Shown here: in pieces, positions 43,769 to 56,636 of the stretch
How the letters are laid out: the number at the start of each line of letters is the position of its first letter
Numbering within the stretch: the first letter of the stretch is position 1
NCBI RefSeq assembly: GCF_030272615.1
Contig: NC_081415.1
Location: forward strand, 597,003,335 to 597,067,334
Length of the DNA stretch: 64,000 nucleotides
Origin: Cryptomeria japonica
Lineage: Eukaryota > Streptophyta > Pinopsida > Cupressales > Cupressaceae
Direction of reading: 5' to 3'
Notes under the pieces: model-generated
Told to the model about the DNA's origin: nothing
What the model saw: only the letters and a program-made list of their open reading frames with translations
Database searches by the model: none
Made by a program: the position numbers and the translations under genes

Positions 43769-46700
43769 ATGGCATCCTCCTTTGCTCCTAAATTTATTGC
43801 AAACCCTACTGTGATTGAGGTTATTAAGCACCCTAGACCTGTATTCAAACTGGTTCCTGAAATAGCAAAGAAAGATGATACCCTAGGTGCATTTTCTCAA
43901 ATTCCTAAGGGAGTAGTCTATGCTGAAGACCCTAGATTATACATACATTGTCATATAGAGGAATTAGGTGATGATGAGATCAAAAAATTTTATAGGACCA
44001 TGATTTGTGATGTATCTAGAAATGTCAAGCCGGAACACATGGTAGTAGAAACCATAGGTTTTGTGGATATTCTTAGCATTCCTGATTTTCTTGAGGATAT
44101 TATAAGAATTATGCTAAGCAGAGTCCATGCTGAATTCTTTTGGTTGGATTCAATCCATAAGATCACCAAAGAAGCAGTAAAAGTAGTAACAGGGTTACCT
44201 TCCACCGGTAGCAGACCCGACAGAACTAAAAGAGTCTCAAATGACATAGTGATAGATCTAACCGGCACAACATTTGACAAAAGGTCTCTAAGGGTAAATG
44301 ATGTGAAGGACATCAATGTCAAATTTGTTAGTATGATTTTAGGCTACAAAGCTACACATGCAAATAGGTTGAACTCAGTATCTAGCCTATGTATTAAAAG
44401 TGCATATGATATGGTTAACAACAATGCTAGAATAGATGTGTGTGAATGGCTCAAAGATGAATTGATAGGCAATTTGAAGAAGATAAAGGAAGATAAGAAA
44501 GGAACCTTTAGATTTGGAAATTTACTTGTATGTTTAATGTTTTATATTACTAAGCAAGTACCCGATATTGGTAAGAAATATTTTGGCTTTGATATACCGG
44601 TAGGAAAGCAACTATTGGATCTATTAAACAACATGGGAGATAACATGGAGAAAAACTTAAATGAACATTTTCAAGCACTGAAAGCTCGAATGAAGACAAG
44701 AATAAGACTGTCAGAGGCAATTGTAGATAAATATCAGAAGGAAATATGTTTTGTAATTAAAAAGGATGAAATCTGGATGGAGGCAGTTGTCCCTAGGACT
44801 ATCTAGGTAACTGAAATGGGCTATGAAACAAATGATAACATCATAAAAAATTATGCAAAAGCCCTCCTTGAAGAACCGAAGGAACCCACTGAGAAAGTCT
44901 TTGGAAATCTAGAAACAATTAAAAGTGGAATTCAGTCAAGAAAAAGGGTTAAGAAAGTTGAAGAAACAGTAAGGAAAGGAACCCATCAGGCAAAGGCAAT
45001 TAAGGAAAATGTTTTGAAACAAACTGGTATCAAAGAAAGTGAGTTGGAAGGACTTCAACTGGAAACTCATCTTTCACTGGTTGTAACTTCCTCTGAGAGT
45101 GATATACCGGCGGTATTCAAAAGGGTAGAAAGGAAAATAAAACCCTCACCAGTACCCTCACCCACACCCAGGAAAACAAGACAAAAGAAACAGGCAGTTA
45201 GGCCTCCTATAAAGAAAATGACTCCAAAGAAGAAGAAGATAAAACAAAACATTGCTCCACTAGATAAGCTACTTAATGAAATAACAGAGGATGGAAAGTT
45301 GAAAAACATTAGCAAGCTGTATAACACACTTTCTGCTGATGACAAAGAAAGCATTGAAAATAAGTGTAAGTTTACACTTAGATATTTACAAGAAATTTTT
45401 GATGGAAATTGTTGATGAAATACCAACTGATTTGTATAGAAGACTAGAAGCTAGAAGGGTAGCTATTATTGAGCTGGACACGAAGATAAAAATTGAAAAA
45501 TTACTTGCAGTGCATCCAATTAACTCACCTGATGAAATAGACCAATTAATTAGTGAGGCTAACTAGACGGTGTTTTCAACCGCTCACCGACATGTAGTAC
45601 TAATGGCAGGTAGAATGAATGAAGTCTTTGAAGAAACAATGGATGCATGGGACATATTATTTGTGGAAAAAGAGAAACAAAAAGAGTTACTAAGACCTAA
45701 GACCATCAAGGTATATCAAAAGGATAGGGATAAGGGGAAAGGTAAGGTCGGTGGACCTCCAAGCCTAACAATAACTGATAACTTAACCCCACCTCCTTCA
45801 GATACTCCACTGGTAAAAATTACAGACAATCAACCAATCACTGAGAGTATGGAGACTCCTCTAGAGGATACAAATCCTGAGTCTGAAGTTTTGTATACTA
45901 TTAATATTGACACACAAGAAGTAAATGTTGTGGTTGACAAAGAAACCACTGAGGATAAGAAGAAAGATGTGACTATTGAGTCACCGACTGTAGATGTTGA
46001 GGTTGAGGTCAATGATACTGTAAACATAAGCACAGAAAAACCTACTCAGACAGAGCAACCGACAGAGGACACCACTGCTAAATTGGTAGATAAAACTGAA
46101 AAACAATCAGGAGAACCAACAATGGACAGTGCAGAGGTACAAACTGAGAAACTGGAAGTGCATACAAAGACTACATCTGAGAAACTAGCTATTGAGAGCT
46201 CAAAGAAACCTTCTGAGACACAGATGGAGAAACTGGAACAAAAATAGGTTGAGACATAGGTTAGGACCGAGACAGTGCCACCGGCTAGAACTGAAAAGCC
46301 TAAACCTTTGCTAATAGAAATGCAAACACAGACTGACCTACCAAAGGTCGAAACAAGCAAGATTATTACTACAACCGACAGCATGGATATTTTGAAAATA
46401 GTTGTGTAGACATCTGGTACTTCTATAGCAGAATTCTAGCCTACAAATGTAACAAAGGTCTTACTAGATTCAATAAAGAAAATCACAGAGTGTAATGCAC
46501 AAGCCTATAAGGATATCGATGACACAATCCCTATTCTTAGATTGGTAGCACCCAAGTGCATTGTGGATAATAAAGATTCTTTAGGTCAACTAGACACATT
46601 GTCTAAATTCATCACTGGGAACATTTTGACAGTTGATCAAATAAATGAGGACACATTCAAAGAGAGAATGAAAAAAGAGAAAGATAAATTCTTTGAGGAA

Positions 46701-46973
46701 ATAGTAAAGAAAAATAAGGAACAAACAAAAACCTTATTACCAGAACTAGGAGAGACAATTTTGAATTTCAAGAAACTGTATAGAGATACTTGTAAAACAA
46801 ATATTCTGATAGAAGACCTAGACAAGGAAATCAGCAAAGCATAAGATAAGATTAACAATATTACTGATAATTTGATAGGCACATCAGATTCATTTTTGGA
46901 GATAGAAAATAAAATTGTAGATCTTGAAGAAAAATTAGAGAAGTTAGAAAATGATAAAGAGAATAAAGGATAA
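43769..46973 (+). pseudogene. Large unknown ORF (about 1,070 codons) in place of pol
   Basis: ATG 43769 (MASSFAPKFIANPTVIEV) opens 345 codons, then TAG 44804-44806, and continues in frame to about 45400. There a frameshift moves it to the frame that reads on to TAA 46971-46973, with stops near 45564, 46245, 46257, 46407 and 46436. Part 1 (residues 1-345) is globular, with 'FVDILSIPDFLEDI', 'AEFFWLDSIHKITKEAVKVVTGLPS' and 'RFGNLLVCLMFYITKQVPDIGKKYFGF'. This arrangement recalls plant-mobile-domain-like proteins carried by retroelements, but I am not certain. Part 2 is very basic (TPRKTRQKKQ, KKMTPKKKKIKQ), part 3 acidic and Thr/Glu-rich with repeated 'EKLxxxxKxT' units, and the end a coiled coil. 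No polymerase, protease or integrase motif. Possibly a captured host gene or an element-specific second protein. Confidence 0.7.
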
Positions 46974-47410
46974 GGCAAAGAGCTTAAAATGTAAACTTGG
47001 TCCTAAACTAGATTACCTCATTTCTTTGAGAAAAGAAATTTTTTAGGCTCTGGTTCCCGGACTTAAGAAACCGGAAGAGAAAATGAACATACTCCCTGGT
47101 ATAGTTTAGAAAACACAAAAGGAATTACAATAGCAAAAAATTTAGCAGTAGTTTAAATTTGGTTTTGATAGATATTTTCCAGATTGTAACCCACCGGTTA
47201 CAAAAATCTAGGTAGGAAACACACTCCATTGACAACGAATGACAACCTTTGTCATTGATGTCAAAGGGGGAGTAGTGCGATGAGAAAAATGATGAGAACA
47301 TGACATCATCAGCTCAGGGGGAGCATACATTTTTGGTAAGACAATTTTGGCAAACCATTTTTTGGATATACATTTTTGGATTTTTCTCATGAGTGTTGCC
47401 ATCAATGCCA

Positions 47411-47422
47411 AAGGGGGAGATT
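47411..47422 (+). other. Polypurine tract of pol-less element
   Basis: AAAGGGGGAGAT directly before LTR start TGTTGG at 47423. The junction is identical to copia-2 over 47396-47428. Confidence 0.92.
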
Positions 47423-48168
47423 GTTGGAAAATGCAAACTCCAATGAGACATTGTAGGTGATTGAAGGTATTGTCATTGATGACAACCTTACAATCATGTG
47501 ATACCGAAAGACAAGAATAGGCACCGGCTCCGACAAACTCTACACTGGCATACAGATCACCAACACCGAAAAAGAAGATTACCGACACCCTGGCGGGCAT
47601 GAATTTTGTGTATATATATTTTGTAATTAATTGTAAAATATTTTGTAAAGACGACTTGGTGGATTGTAACATGACTCATATAAGTATGAGGACATTGTAG
47701 ATCATTTAATATGTGATTGTTGGAAAGATGATAGCAGACCTAATATGCGAATTATTAGGATAAGGGTTTATGCATATTGTAGAGCTTAAACTGATACTGA
47801 ATCTAGCATAGTAGATGTTGATCTGAAGTAGTACAAGACATTGGATTAGTATAATCCATTTTTGTAAGTCAGTGTGACTTCTTTTGTTATTGAGTAGTGA
47901 GCTCTAGGCACTTGGCCTTCCTACATCTGTAGGCCCCTATTGTAAGCAGTAATATCGTCTTATTGGCCAGTAAGCAAATATTGTGGGTCACAAATCCCAT
48001 CGAGGCTTTTCCCACACTGGGTTTCCTCGTTAAAATATTGTGTTATGGTGTGTTTCTTATGTTGTGGTTATTGTTCTTATTTGCTGCATTATTTCTGGTT
48101 TACCAGTACATAGTTTTAATATGCTTTTCATGTTATAAGTTAAGAAAATTATCTAACCGGTCAGATAC
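47423..48168 (+). repeat. 3' LTR of pol-less element, truncated at its 3' end
   Basis: Matches 41492-42240 closely up to 'GTCAGATACT' and then changes abruptly at about 48169. The last ~40 bp of the LTR, including the CA end, are missing, so a deletion or a rearrangement has occurred here. Confidence 0.88.
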
Positions 48169-51069
48169 TGTATAAGATCATGTGAAAAGTTCTAAATAAT
48201 GGTGCATAAATGTAAATAATAAATTGACAAATATACCTCAATTTTGAAATGCTCGGCATGAAGTTCCACACAAGAATTAATGTTTCTAGAACATGTTAGT
48301 GTATGCTTTCATCATGGAAAAACATAATGTAGTTGATCATAACTGATATAACAAAGTTGTATCTTTGAATGCCTTGTTCCTTGATTATAGATCTATGCTC
48401 AATTGATTTGAATTGCTTGATTGACAAATTGGTAGATGTGGGTTGGAGTTGATAGGGGTTTGAAACAAGAAATGGACTTGTATCTATATGCAACTTGCAC
48501 CTTTTCAAATTGAACTTTTGGAAAAGTCCAAATTTGGAGAGGAAATTCCTACTATTTGCGAATCCAACATTGAGCTTTCACATTTTAGGTCCAATTTCCA
48601 TGAATAAGGGTTCCCAAGACCCTAGTCCTAGAAAATTGAGCCATGAGGAACATCATGAATAAGGGAGTGAACCAAATGTATGGAAATATTCTTAAACCTA
48701 AGTACAATTAGGCATAAATAAGGCACAACTACTAAAGTGAGTCCAAACCTATTATATATTTATAAAGAGATACAACTTATGATGCAATATTTATCCCCCT
48801 CTTAGCAAGAGTATGAAATTATGCTCATGTGCTCTTGGGAAAATATGGAGAAACCAAATATTCTTTCACCAAGTATTGAAGAGTCAAGATGACTACAAGT
48901 TTGGAAAGGTGGTAGCTCCCAAGACTTATGATATTGTCAATCTACAATATTGAGATAAAAGGGAAGTACAAAGTGAGTAATATGAGTAACATTGGTAACA
49001 CAAATGGAGCATTCAAAACACAAAGTTATGACATTTAGAACTAGTAAGATTCATATATTCTCACTAGGAACCATATCAAAAAGACAAGACATAGATATAG
49101 GACTAGTAAGATCCTTATATAGTTACTAGGAGTCATGCTAGAGACACATAAAAGCATGATACCCAAGATAGTAAGTTTGTGGATCAAAACCAAATGAAAT
49201 AGATTAAATTTATATGACTGTCCTAATGGTATTAATTGTCATAGTCATAGTTTTACTAGTGATATTATTTTTGTGTTGACACAGTTGTGTTTGTAAACCC
49301 AAGTGTGGACATGTAATGGAGTCATGAGATGTCTTAAGACTACATCAATACTTAACAATAACATAGTGTGTAGGCACCTAAAATATGAAAGGACTACATA
49401 TTGGAAGGAGACAATCATCCATACTTATCACAAGATTCTACAACTCATGTAGACTCAAGGTGAGTTGCAAAATGACCATGAATGAGTGTGAACCCTGTCT
49501 TCACAAATTATGATCAGTTGCCATGATACTTGACCCTATCCTCATGGAATTGACTCAATTCATATTAGTTTTCCCAAGCCTAGAAGCCAATTAATGTATC
49601 CAAGGGTGTCTAGAAGAATGGACTGTATGATCATTGACTTTGTACATTGAAACCATTATACATGTCCTACATCTACATCATACACATGAGTCAAGGATGA
49701 TAGTGTGGTGTGCAAACATCCTATATGGATAGGACACAAGAATCTATACCAGATAGTGATAGGTGAAATTTATTTAATATATTAGACTTATAGGGACATA
49801 TGGGGAAGTTTGCATGTGTGATGTTGCCATGAAAGGTCTAATATCCCTATGTATCAGACTGAGAAAACCAGTGAAAGACAAAAAAAATGCATTGAGAAGG
49901 AAAAAGGTTGAATTGCCTAATGTTTGGTGTTGAAGTGATGTGTGGGGACCCTGCCAAGTCAAATACCTTGTTGTAGTTTCAAAGGGTGGAAAAAGAATAA
50001 GCATTTTATTTACTGTCCTAATAGACCATCCATCATAACAATGATTACCAATGATGTGTGCATTGCAAAAAAAGTTCTAGAGGAAGGCTCTTTCTATTGT
50101 AATACCAAGTGAGTGTTCATAGACCTTGTGTAGGGTCCTCCAAGCCTAGAGTAAGGAGTTTGAAGTCTAGATACATTGATTTGGCCTTGTGGCCATCAAT
50201 GAGTGTTGACCCAGTAGGAGAAGTCTTGAGATTGACAATTTTGGAAGTGTGGCATTGTTGAGAGCCAAAACTTAGGTGTGAACCCTGTCTTCACGTATTA
50301 TGATTAGTTGCCATGATACTTGACCCTATCCTCATGGTGTTGGGTCAATTCATATTAGTTTTCCCAAGTCTAGAAGCCAAGTAATGTATCCAAGGGTGTC
50401 TAGAAGAATGGACTATATGATCATTGACTTTGTATGTTGAAACCATTATACATGCCCCTCCATTGAGGGTATTGAGGAAGATTGGGATCAAAATAGTTTG
50501 TTTTGTTAAAGAAACATGATGTGAGAAGTTTGATGTAGAGGCAAGGGTAGAACTCAGTATTTCATATTAGGATAGCAACCACATTGACTAGGCAAGTCAA
50601 ATAAGGTATGTCCAATGTTTAGGATACACAAGGGCATCATTAGTCATGTAAGTATGCATGAGCATGAGAATGGATAGTTACTTTCCTTTTAGACTAATTT
50701 AGACAGTATTGAGAGGTTCTTATAAGGATGACTATCACCATACTCTTGATGACTTCACAGCATTGATAATGAATTCACATTAGACACTCATGGATTACCC
50801 CAGTTAGACATTACTCAACTTAAGATATGATACAAGGGTTACATACCACAAAGCCATTAGCATATCACCTGCTGTAAATCACCACAAAGCTATTAGATAT
50901 GTTTTGAGATGAAAAAGAAGAGTTAAAAGGTTTTGGTTCAATTTGCATAATTTCTATGTTCAATTAGTTTAATTTGGTATATTATAATGAAACATGATTT
51001 CATAACTAACATTTTGACTTCTATTTAACTAGTTCTATAGCACAATTTTTTTGCCTGTGAAGAAAGACC
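48169..51069. other. Gene-free stretch before CACTA copy B
   Basis: AT-rich, without coding similarity. It contains the 183-bp direct repeat listed next. The 5' end of CACTA copy B probably lies in the right-hand part, but I could not find a CACTA terminus. Confidence 0.5.
49487..50460 (+). repeat. Pair of ~183-bp direct repeats about 790 bp apart
   Basis: 49487-49670 and 50276-50458 match along their whole length with about a dozen and a half differences. Both start GTGTGAACCCTGTCTTCAC and end at 'CCATTATACATG'. They could be duplicated subterminal DNA or short LTR-like ends, but the edges lack TG...CA and no target duplication is seen. Confidence 0.85.
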
Positions 51070-54000
51070 ATGTCAGACAATATCAGCGAACAAAAAAATA
51101 AGGATACAATTGCTATATTGTGGTCTAACTTGAAAAGAAAAAGTGATGGAAAATGTTATTGACCCTGCAAAATTTGTAAGGGGTTAAAAACTAGAAGACT
51201 TCTAATCAAAACAACTAAGAAACATTATAGGCTGCATGGTCACATTGAAGGGGGACATGATTATCATTCATTGGTAAGTTTTTCATTATATTGTTTTAAC
51301 AATTTATATACATAAGAAATCACTTGATGATGAGATCATGATCATGGTTTATTTATTTTTATCAATTTTATATAGGTTGAGCACCCCAGAGCACATGATA
51401 TGGATCAACACAACCCAAAGAATATGGTTTTCAAAGTAGAGGAACATGGAGGTGTGAATATCAAAGCTGAAGATAATGATCCCATGGAAGTTTATGATCA
51501 TGACCCACAAAACACAATTGAAGATGATGGTACAAATACATTGATCCATGACACATTTAGTATTGGTGCAGCTGATCATGATGATGAAGATGACCTTGAT
51601 GTTGTTCATGATTTACCTCTACTTGAGAAGGCATCTGAGGCCCTTTACGAAGGCTCCCAGACAACTCTTCTCTCCATTGTATTGTTGTTGGTGAACTTGA
51701 AGGTTATGAATGGTTTTTCCAGCATAACAATCTCATGTATGTTAAGGTATGTCATATAAATCATTATAGTTAATAAATGGAAAATCATGTACCATTAATA
51801 TTCTTTATATTAACAAATTATAATTTTTTGCTGTAGATTGATAGGTGAGTTTTTGTTACCACCATCAAATAGTCTACCTCGCTCATACTGAGAATTATCT
51901 GCCATTATGAGAGATATTGGATTGGAGTATCAAGCAATAGATGCTTGTCCCAATGATCATATTATATATCACAAACAACATGAATTTCGAACTGAATGCC
52001 CTAAATGTCATATCAGTAAATATCGAACAAATCAAATAACAAAAAAGGTGCCTCACAAGGTTCTTCGTTATATTCTCATTATTCTATGTATGCAACAATT
52101 ATTCAAGTGCACTAGCTTGGCACAATTAATGGATTACCATGCATGCAATAGAAGTTGAGATGCCATTATTCAAATGCCTGCAAATGGTTTGACATTTATG
52201 GACATAGAGGAAAAGTGGCCACACTTTAAAGAAGAACCTTGTAATCTCAGGCTTTCATTGGCAGCGAATGGTGTCAATCCATTTGGAGAGCTGAGATCTA
52301 TTTATAGAGTGTCGTCTATTTTGTTATTAACAATAACATTACACCATGGATGTCAACAAAGAGGGAGCACATAATGTTGGCAATGATTGTTCTAGGTATT
52401 TTATCATTTAATATTCATCTACATTTAATTATAAATATTGCAGTAAAATGGTCATAATAATTATGTAATGTTTTTGTTGATTCAATTAGGTAAGTACCAA
52501 GTTAAAGATATGAATGTATATATTGAGCCTCTTATCAACAAGTTGCTAGAGTTATGGAATGGTGTCACTATGTATGACATCTCTAGACCAATAGGACAAA
52601 GACAATTTCAATTCCATGCGATGCTTTTATGGACAATACATGATGCCCCAAGGCTAACACATTTTTGTGGTATGTTATAGTGTTCAAGTTGTGCATGAAA
52701 ATTATAATTAAAATAATTAACATATTTAATCCAATTATACATTATCTTGTAGATCTTCAAACAAAGGAAAAATTAGCATGTCCAGTTTGAGGTCCAAAGA
52801 TGAAATCTTATCATTTAAAAAGTTTAGGAAAGCAGGTGTTTGATGAGTATAGGCACTTTCTCCACAAAAATCAGAAGTATCAAAATACTGAAAAACATCT
52901 TTTCAATGGGAAAGAAGAGAATACATCAAAGCCATGAAGAATGACACCTCACCTATGGAGGTTGGAATATAATAGAATTAATCGTCAAGGTAATGTCATT
53001 CCATCTAATGGTTTATGTCATAAAACATCTTTTCTATTGTGTTTTGTTTATTGATGATGTGATTGATGATCGTGAAGGTCATCAAGGCATTAATGACCAC
53101 CTTCCTAAGGGACTAAAAAGTTATCCCCGACAATTTAGTAGGTTACCCTACTACAAGTAGTTACAAATTGTGCATTTGTTTGATACTATGCATATTGGAA
53201 AGAATATAACAGAGACATTATGGAAAATATTAGATGGAAGGCATGACAAAGAAAAAATTGTCAAAATTTGTAGTGACATCCACAAATCCAATCATGCAAT
53301 GAAAAATGTCATTCAATAAAATAGCCATGGAGACCAGATTAATATAAGTGACCTTCCTTGGTTATTAACAGACCAACAAAGCAATGCTATAAAAGAAGTC
53401 ATACAAAAAATTTGATTTCCCATAGGATTTGTTGTGAACATAAACAATCTCATATCAAAGAAAAGTGAATTTGGGCTAGGGATGAAAATGCATGATTGGC
53501 ATACCTTCATTAAGGTAATTCATGTTCTTGTGTATTTACTATATATTTGTATACTACACATGTATTTTTCATTGTATTATGTTAGAAAAAATGAAAAGAT
53601 AATTTTATAATTGTTGCAGTATGTTCTACCTCTATCTCTCCCAGACCACTTTGACAATAATGTCAAGCAAGTCATATATGATCTTGGAAAATACATGAGG
53701 TAAGTAGTGATTTGTTCAATTTGTTGTATAGATATTATATTTGAGATTTGTTTTACTTGTTATGTAATATATATTTTTGTGTCTTGAATATCTTGTAGGT
53801 GGTTGTCATGTAAAGAAATCCATAAAGAAGAGATAAAATATTGGAAGAGAAAAATTCCTCATCTAATTTGTCAAATGAAAAAGTGTCTACCTTCAACTTT
53901 TTTCAATGCACAAGAACACTACCTCATACACCAAGTTGAGGAGATTGAATTGTGTGGACCTATACACACTAGGTCAATGTGGATGGTTGAGAGGCACTTG

Positions 54001-55120
54001 AAATTTTTGAAGGCTTTGGTTTGACAAAGATCACATCTTGAGGGTTCTATGGTGGAGGGATATATGGTATACCAGACTATGGTGTACATTTCTGAATATC
54101 TTCCTAAGTTTGCAGCAAAGATCCACGTGGATTGCATTTGGGATCCCAACCCCATTAACAAATTCGAATGGGAGTACTTGATGGGGAAAGGTAGATTGAG
54201 GAAAGTGAGAGGTAATTATAAGATGTTATTGTAGTTAATTAATTCTTAATCTTCAAAATAAATTGGTTGTAAGACATCTATTTATTTTTTGTACAGTTGG
54301 TCGAGAGTAGGATGTACTACATTTGTATATTGTAAACAATCTTGATTGGATGATGATATGGATTGAACATTGTCAACATTCTAGTCACACATTAACATGG
54401 GAAGGTGTTGCTTCATCGATTAAAGAAGCTCATTGTAATGGAGATTCCAATGTTATGCAAAGGGAAATTGATTTAGCATATGGTTTAAGAGATAAAAAGG
54501 CATGTATAAATTTATTAATCACCCATATGTTTATCAACTCACGATGCAATAATTTTTACATGTTTGACATATTACAGGTCAAACACCACAATGCTATGTG
54601 CTACAATGATCATAAATTTCGCATCAAAAAGTTGGATGACACGAAGAAAACTTGTGATTCTAGGATAACTGCAGTCTTTGAGGTGACAAATATTTCATAG
54701 AGAAACAACACATCCTCAATAGTCTCAAAATCGATACTATGACATTTTGGATGATATACTTGAGTGTGACTTTAATTCCTTCAAATTAGTTTTGTTCGTC
54801 GTCAAATGGTATAGGATACGATTGAATAAAAATGGTCCTGATAGAATTGTTATTGAACATGATAATGGTTTTACAATGGTTAATACAAGGTCATTTGAAC
54901 TAGTTGGGGTTGAGCCCTATGTTCTTCCAAGCCAATGTGAGAAGATATTTTACTCAGAGGTTCCACATAAAGCGGGTTGGTCATTTGTTGTTAGACATGA
55001 TCCAAGAGGAAGGCTGATAAAGTATAATGTGATGGAAGAAGAAGATACCAAAGAAGTAGAAGATGATGTAGATGATGATCACGATTGACAGTTACTCGAT
55101 GATGATGAAGAAGAAGAAGC

Positions 55121-55169
<49 letters not shown>

Positions 55170-55378
55170 GATGGTGATGGTGATGGTGGTGGTGGTGGTG
55201 GTGATGGTGATGGTGACGGTGATGGTGATGGTGACGATGATGGTGATGGTGGTGATGGTGATGGTGATGGTGATGGTGATGGTGATGGTGATGGTGATGG
55301 TGATGGTGATGGTGATGATGGTGATGACGATGATGAAGATGATGATGATAGTAGTGGTGGTGGTGGTGGTGATGCTGA

Positions 55379-55409
<31 letters not shown>

Positions 55410-55436
55410 CATGATGATGAGTTGGATGAAGAATAA
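51070..55436 (+). pseudogene. TNPD-type CACTA transposase, near-complete but broken
   Basis: Starts MSDNISEQ at 51070. In order: a transposase-associated region ('PCKICKGLKTRRLL', 'HYRLHGHIEGGHDYHSL' to 51276); the linker and 'ALYEGSQTTLLSIVLLLVNLK' (51636-51700); a Transposase_21 core ('DIGLEYQAIDACPNDHIIY', 'CPKCHISKYRTN', 'KKVPHKVLRYI' at 51910-52070; 'LAANGVNPFGELRSIY' at about 52258; 'VYIEPLINKLLELWNGV' at about 52515; 'LLWTIHDAPRLTHFCG'); 'HLFDTMHIGKNITETLW' near 53175; DUF4218 (53620-54210, split by an intron); and DUF4216 (54740-55060). It ends in an acidic Asp/Gly tail. Stops include TGA at 51157, TGA at 52158 and TGA at 55086. These enzymes cut at the TIRs; this copy would need trans complementation. 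Confidence 0.88.
55121..55425 (+). repeat. Expanded (GAT/GGT)n microsatellite in transposase tail
   Basis: About 300 bp of GAT and GGT triplets, in frame with the DUF4216 exon after its TGA, encoding alternating Asp and Gly. Copy A has only about 45 bp of pure GAT at this place. The spurious poly-Met and poly-Ile ORFs in other frames derive from it. Confidence 0.95.
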
Positions 55437-55689
55437 GATCAATGACATGAATGAAATGTATGAGGTATGCGATTAGTATATTATCTATTTAATATTGATT
55501 TCTTAATAGAAATTTATTTAACTTATATGGTTATATAATTAATTCATTATGTTTTGAATTCTAATGTCATTACATAATTAATTCATGATGCACATTTTAA
55601 TGTTTTAAATTCATGTTCCACCTCTAGCAGGTCCCAATAGTAAAACTATGCCACCCTGAGGAGATGGAGATAGGGAGAGTGACTATTTA

Positions 55690-56085
55690 TGTGACATTCT
55701 TTTAAACTTTGTGTTTATTTACAAAATTTGGATTGTTTATTAGCTATATGATGGATGTTTAATTAAAATACATATGTGATGGATTACATGTTTATGATGA
55801 TACATGTGGCATTTTTTGAACTTTGTGTTTATTTATAGAATGTGGATTGTTTATTACCTATGTGATGGATGGTGATTTATGATACATATGTGATGGATTA
55901 CATGTTTATGATGACACATATGTGATGCTTATGATGCTCGATTATATATATAATGATACATATGTGATGCTTATGATTCTCAATTATATATATAATGATA
56001 CATATGTGATGCTTATGATACATATGTATTTATTGTTTATCAACTTACAAATGTAATGCTTATGATGCTCAATTGATGGTTCTGA
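55690..56085 (+). repeat. Tandem repeats between transposase and SET frame
   Basis: Two ~115-bp units (about 55694-55808 and 55809-55924) share 'AACTTTGTGTTTATTTA' and 'CATATGTGATGGATTACATG'. They are followed by two and a half ~42-bp units of 'GATACATATGTGATGCTTATGAT' with an intervening TA-run (55915-56075). They are absent from copy A because of its internal deletion. Confidence 0.8.
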
Positions 56086-56636
56086 TTTCATGTATATATT
56101 TTGTGTGATATTTTCACCCTTAGTGGAAATAGGTCATTGACTATAGACATTGTCAACCCTTTAGTTGAGGATCTTGCATAGTCTACATAAAGTAAAGGCA
56201 AGGAATTAAAAAATTTACAATGACTATGATGACAACATATTTTTTTTATTTAGTACTCTTTTTGTCTACAAAGTTCATGTTGTTCATGTTGTGTACTATG
56301 TAATTTTATGCTAACATGAGATAATTGAATTACATGTGCAGGAACCTAAACCCCTTTGACGAGGATCCTGCATAGTCTCATGGATCGACAGGTATAAGTC
56401 ACTACACCCTATAGAAACAATTTATTTTTAAAAAATTACTTGGGAAACAAACTTCCTCAGTTTTTCAAACCTCAACATTAGCAACAAATCTAATACAGTT
56501 ATCAACACTTGACACCTCAGTTGGACTTATTCAAATTTTAATCTCAATATCAACTTTAGGGCCAACTTCTTCATCAACATTACCCTCATTTGCAAAATAT
56601 CTCTCTCATTACCAACTAACTCTCTCATTTGATGGA

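Larger units (their letters stand above)
41492..48168 (+). mobile_element. Non-autonomous copia-related LTR element with gag-like frame and a large unknown frame
   Basis: LTRs at 41492-42279 and 47423-48168, initiator-Met primer site at 42282 and polypurine tract at 47411. The interior (5.1 kb) has a gag-like frame with four zinc knuckles (42430-43424) and a second, much larger frame (43769-46973), both on the plus strand. No protease, integrase, RT or RNase H is visible. The polypurine/LTR junction is identical over 33 bp to that of pol-bearing copia-2. The right LTR is cut about 40 bp short, so the target duplication (5' flank CAAGT) cannot be confirmed. Decay is moderate: several nonsense codons and one frameshift. 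Confidence 0.9.

Noticed and set aside
44816-45415. Separate lysine-rich DNA-binding gene
   Set aside because: It is in frame with 43769-44806 across a single TAG, so it is the middle of the same large frame, not an independent gene.
55072-55476. Poly-Met/Val and poly-Ile/Thr ORFs on both strands
   Set aside because: They are alternative-frame readings of the GAT/GGT microsatellite; the biologically sensible frame is the Asp/Gly tail of the transposase.
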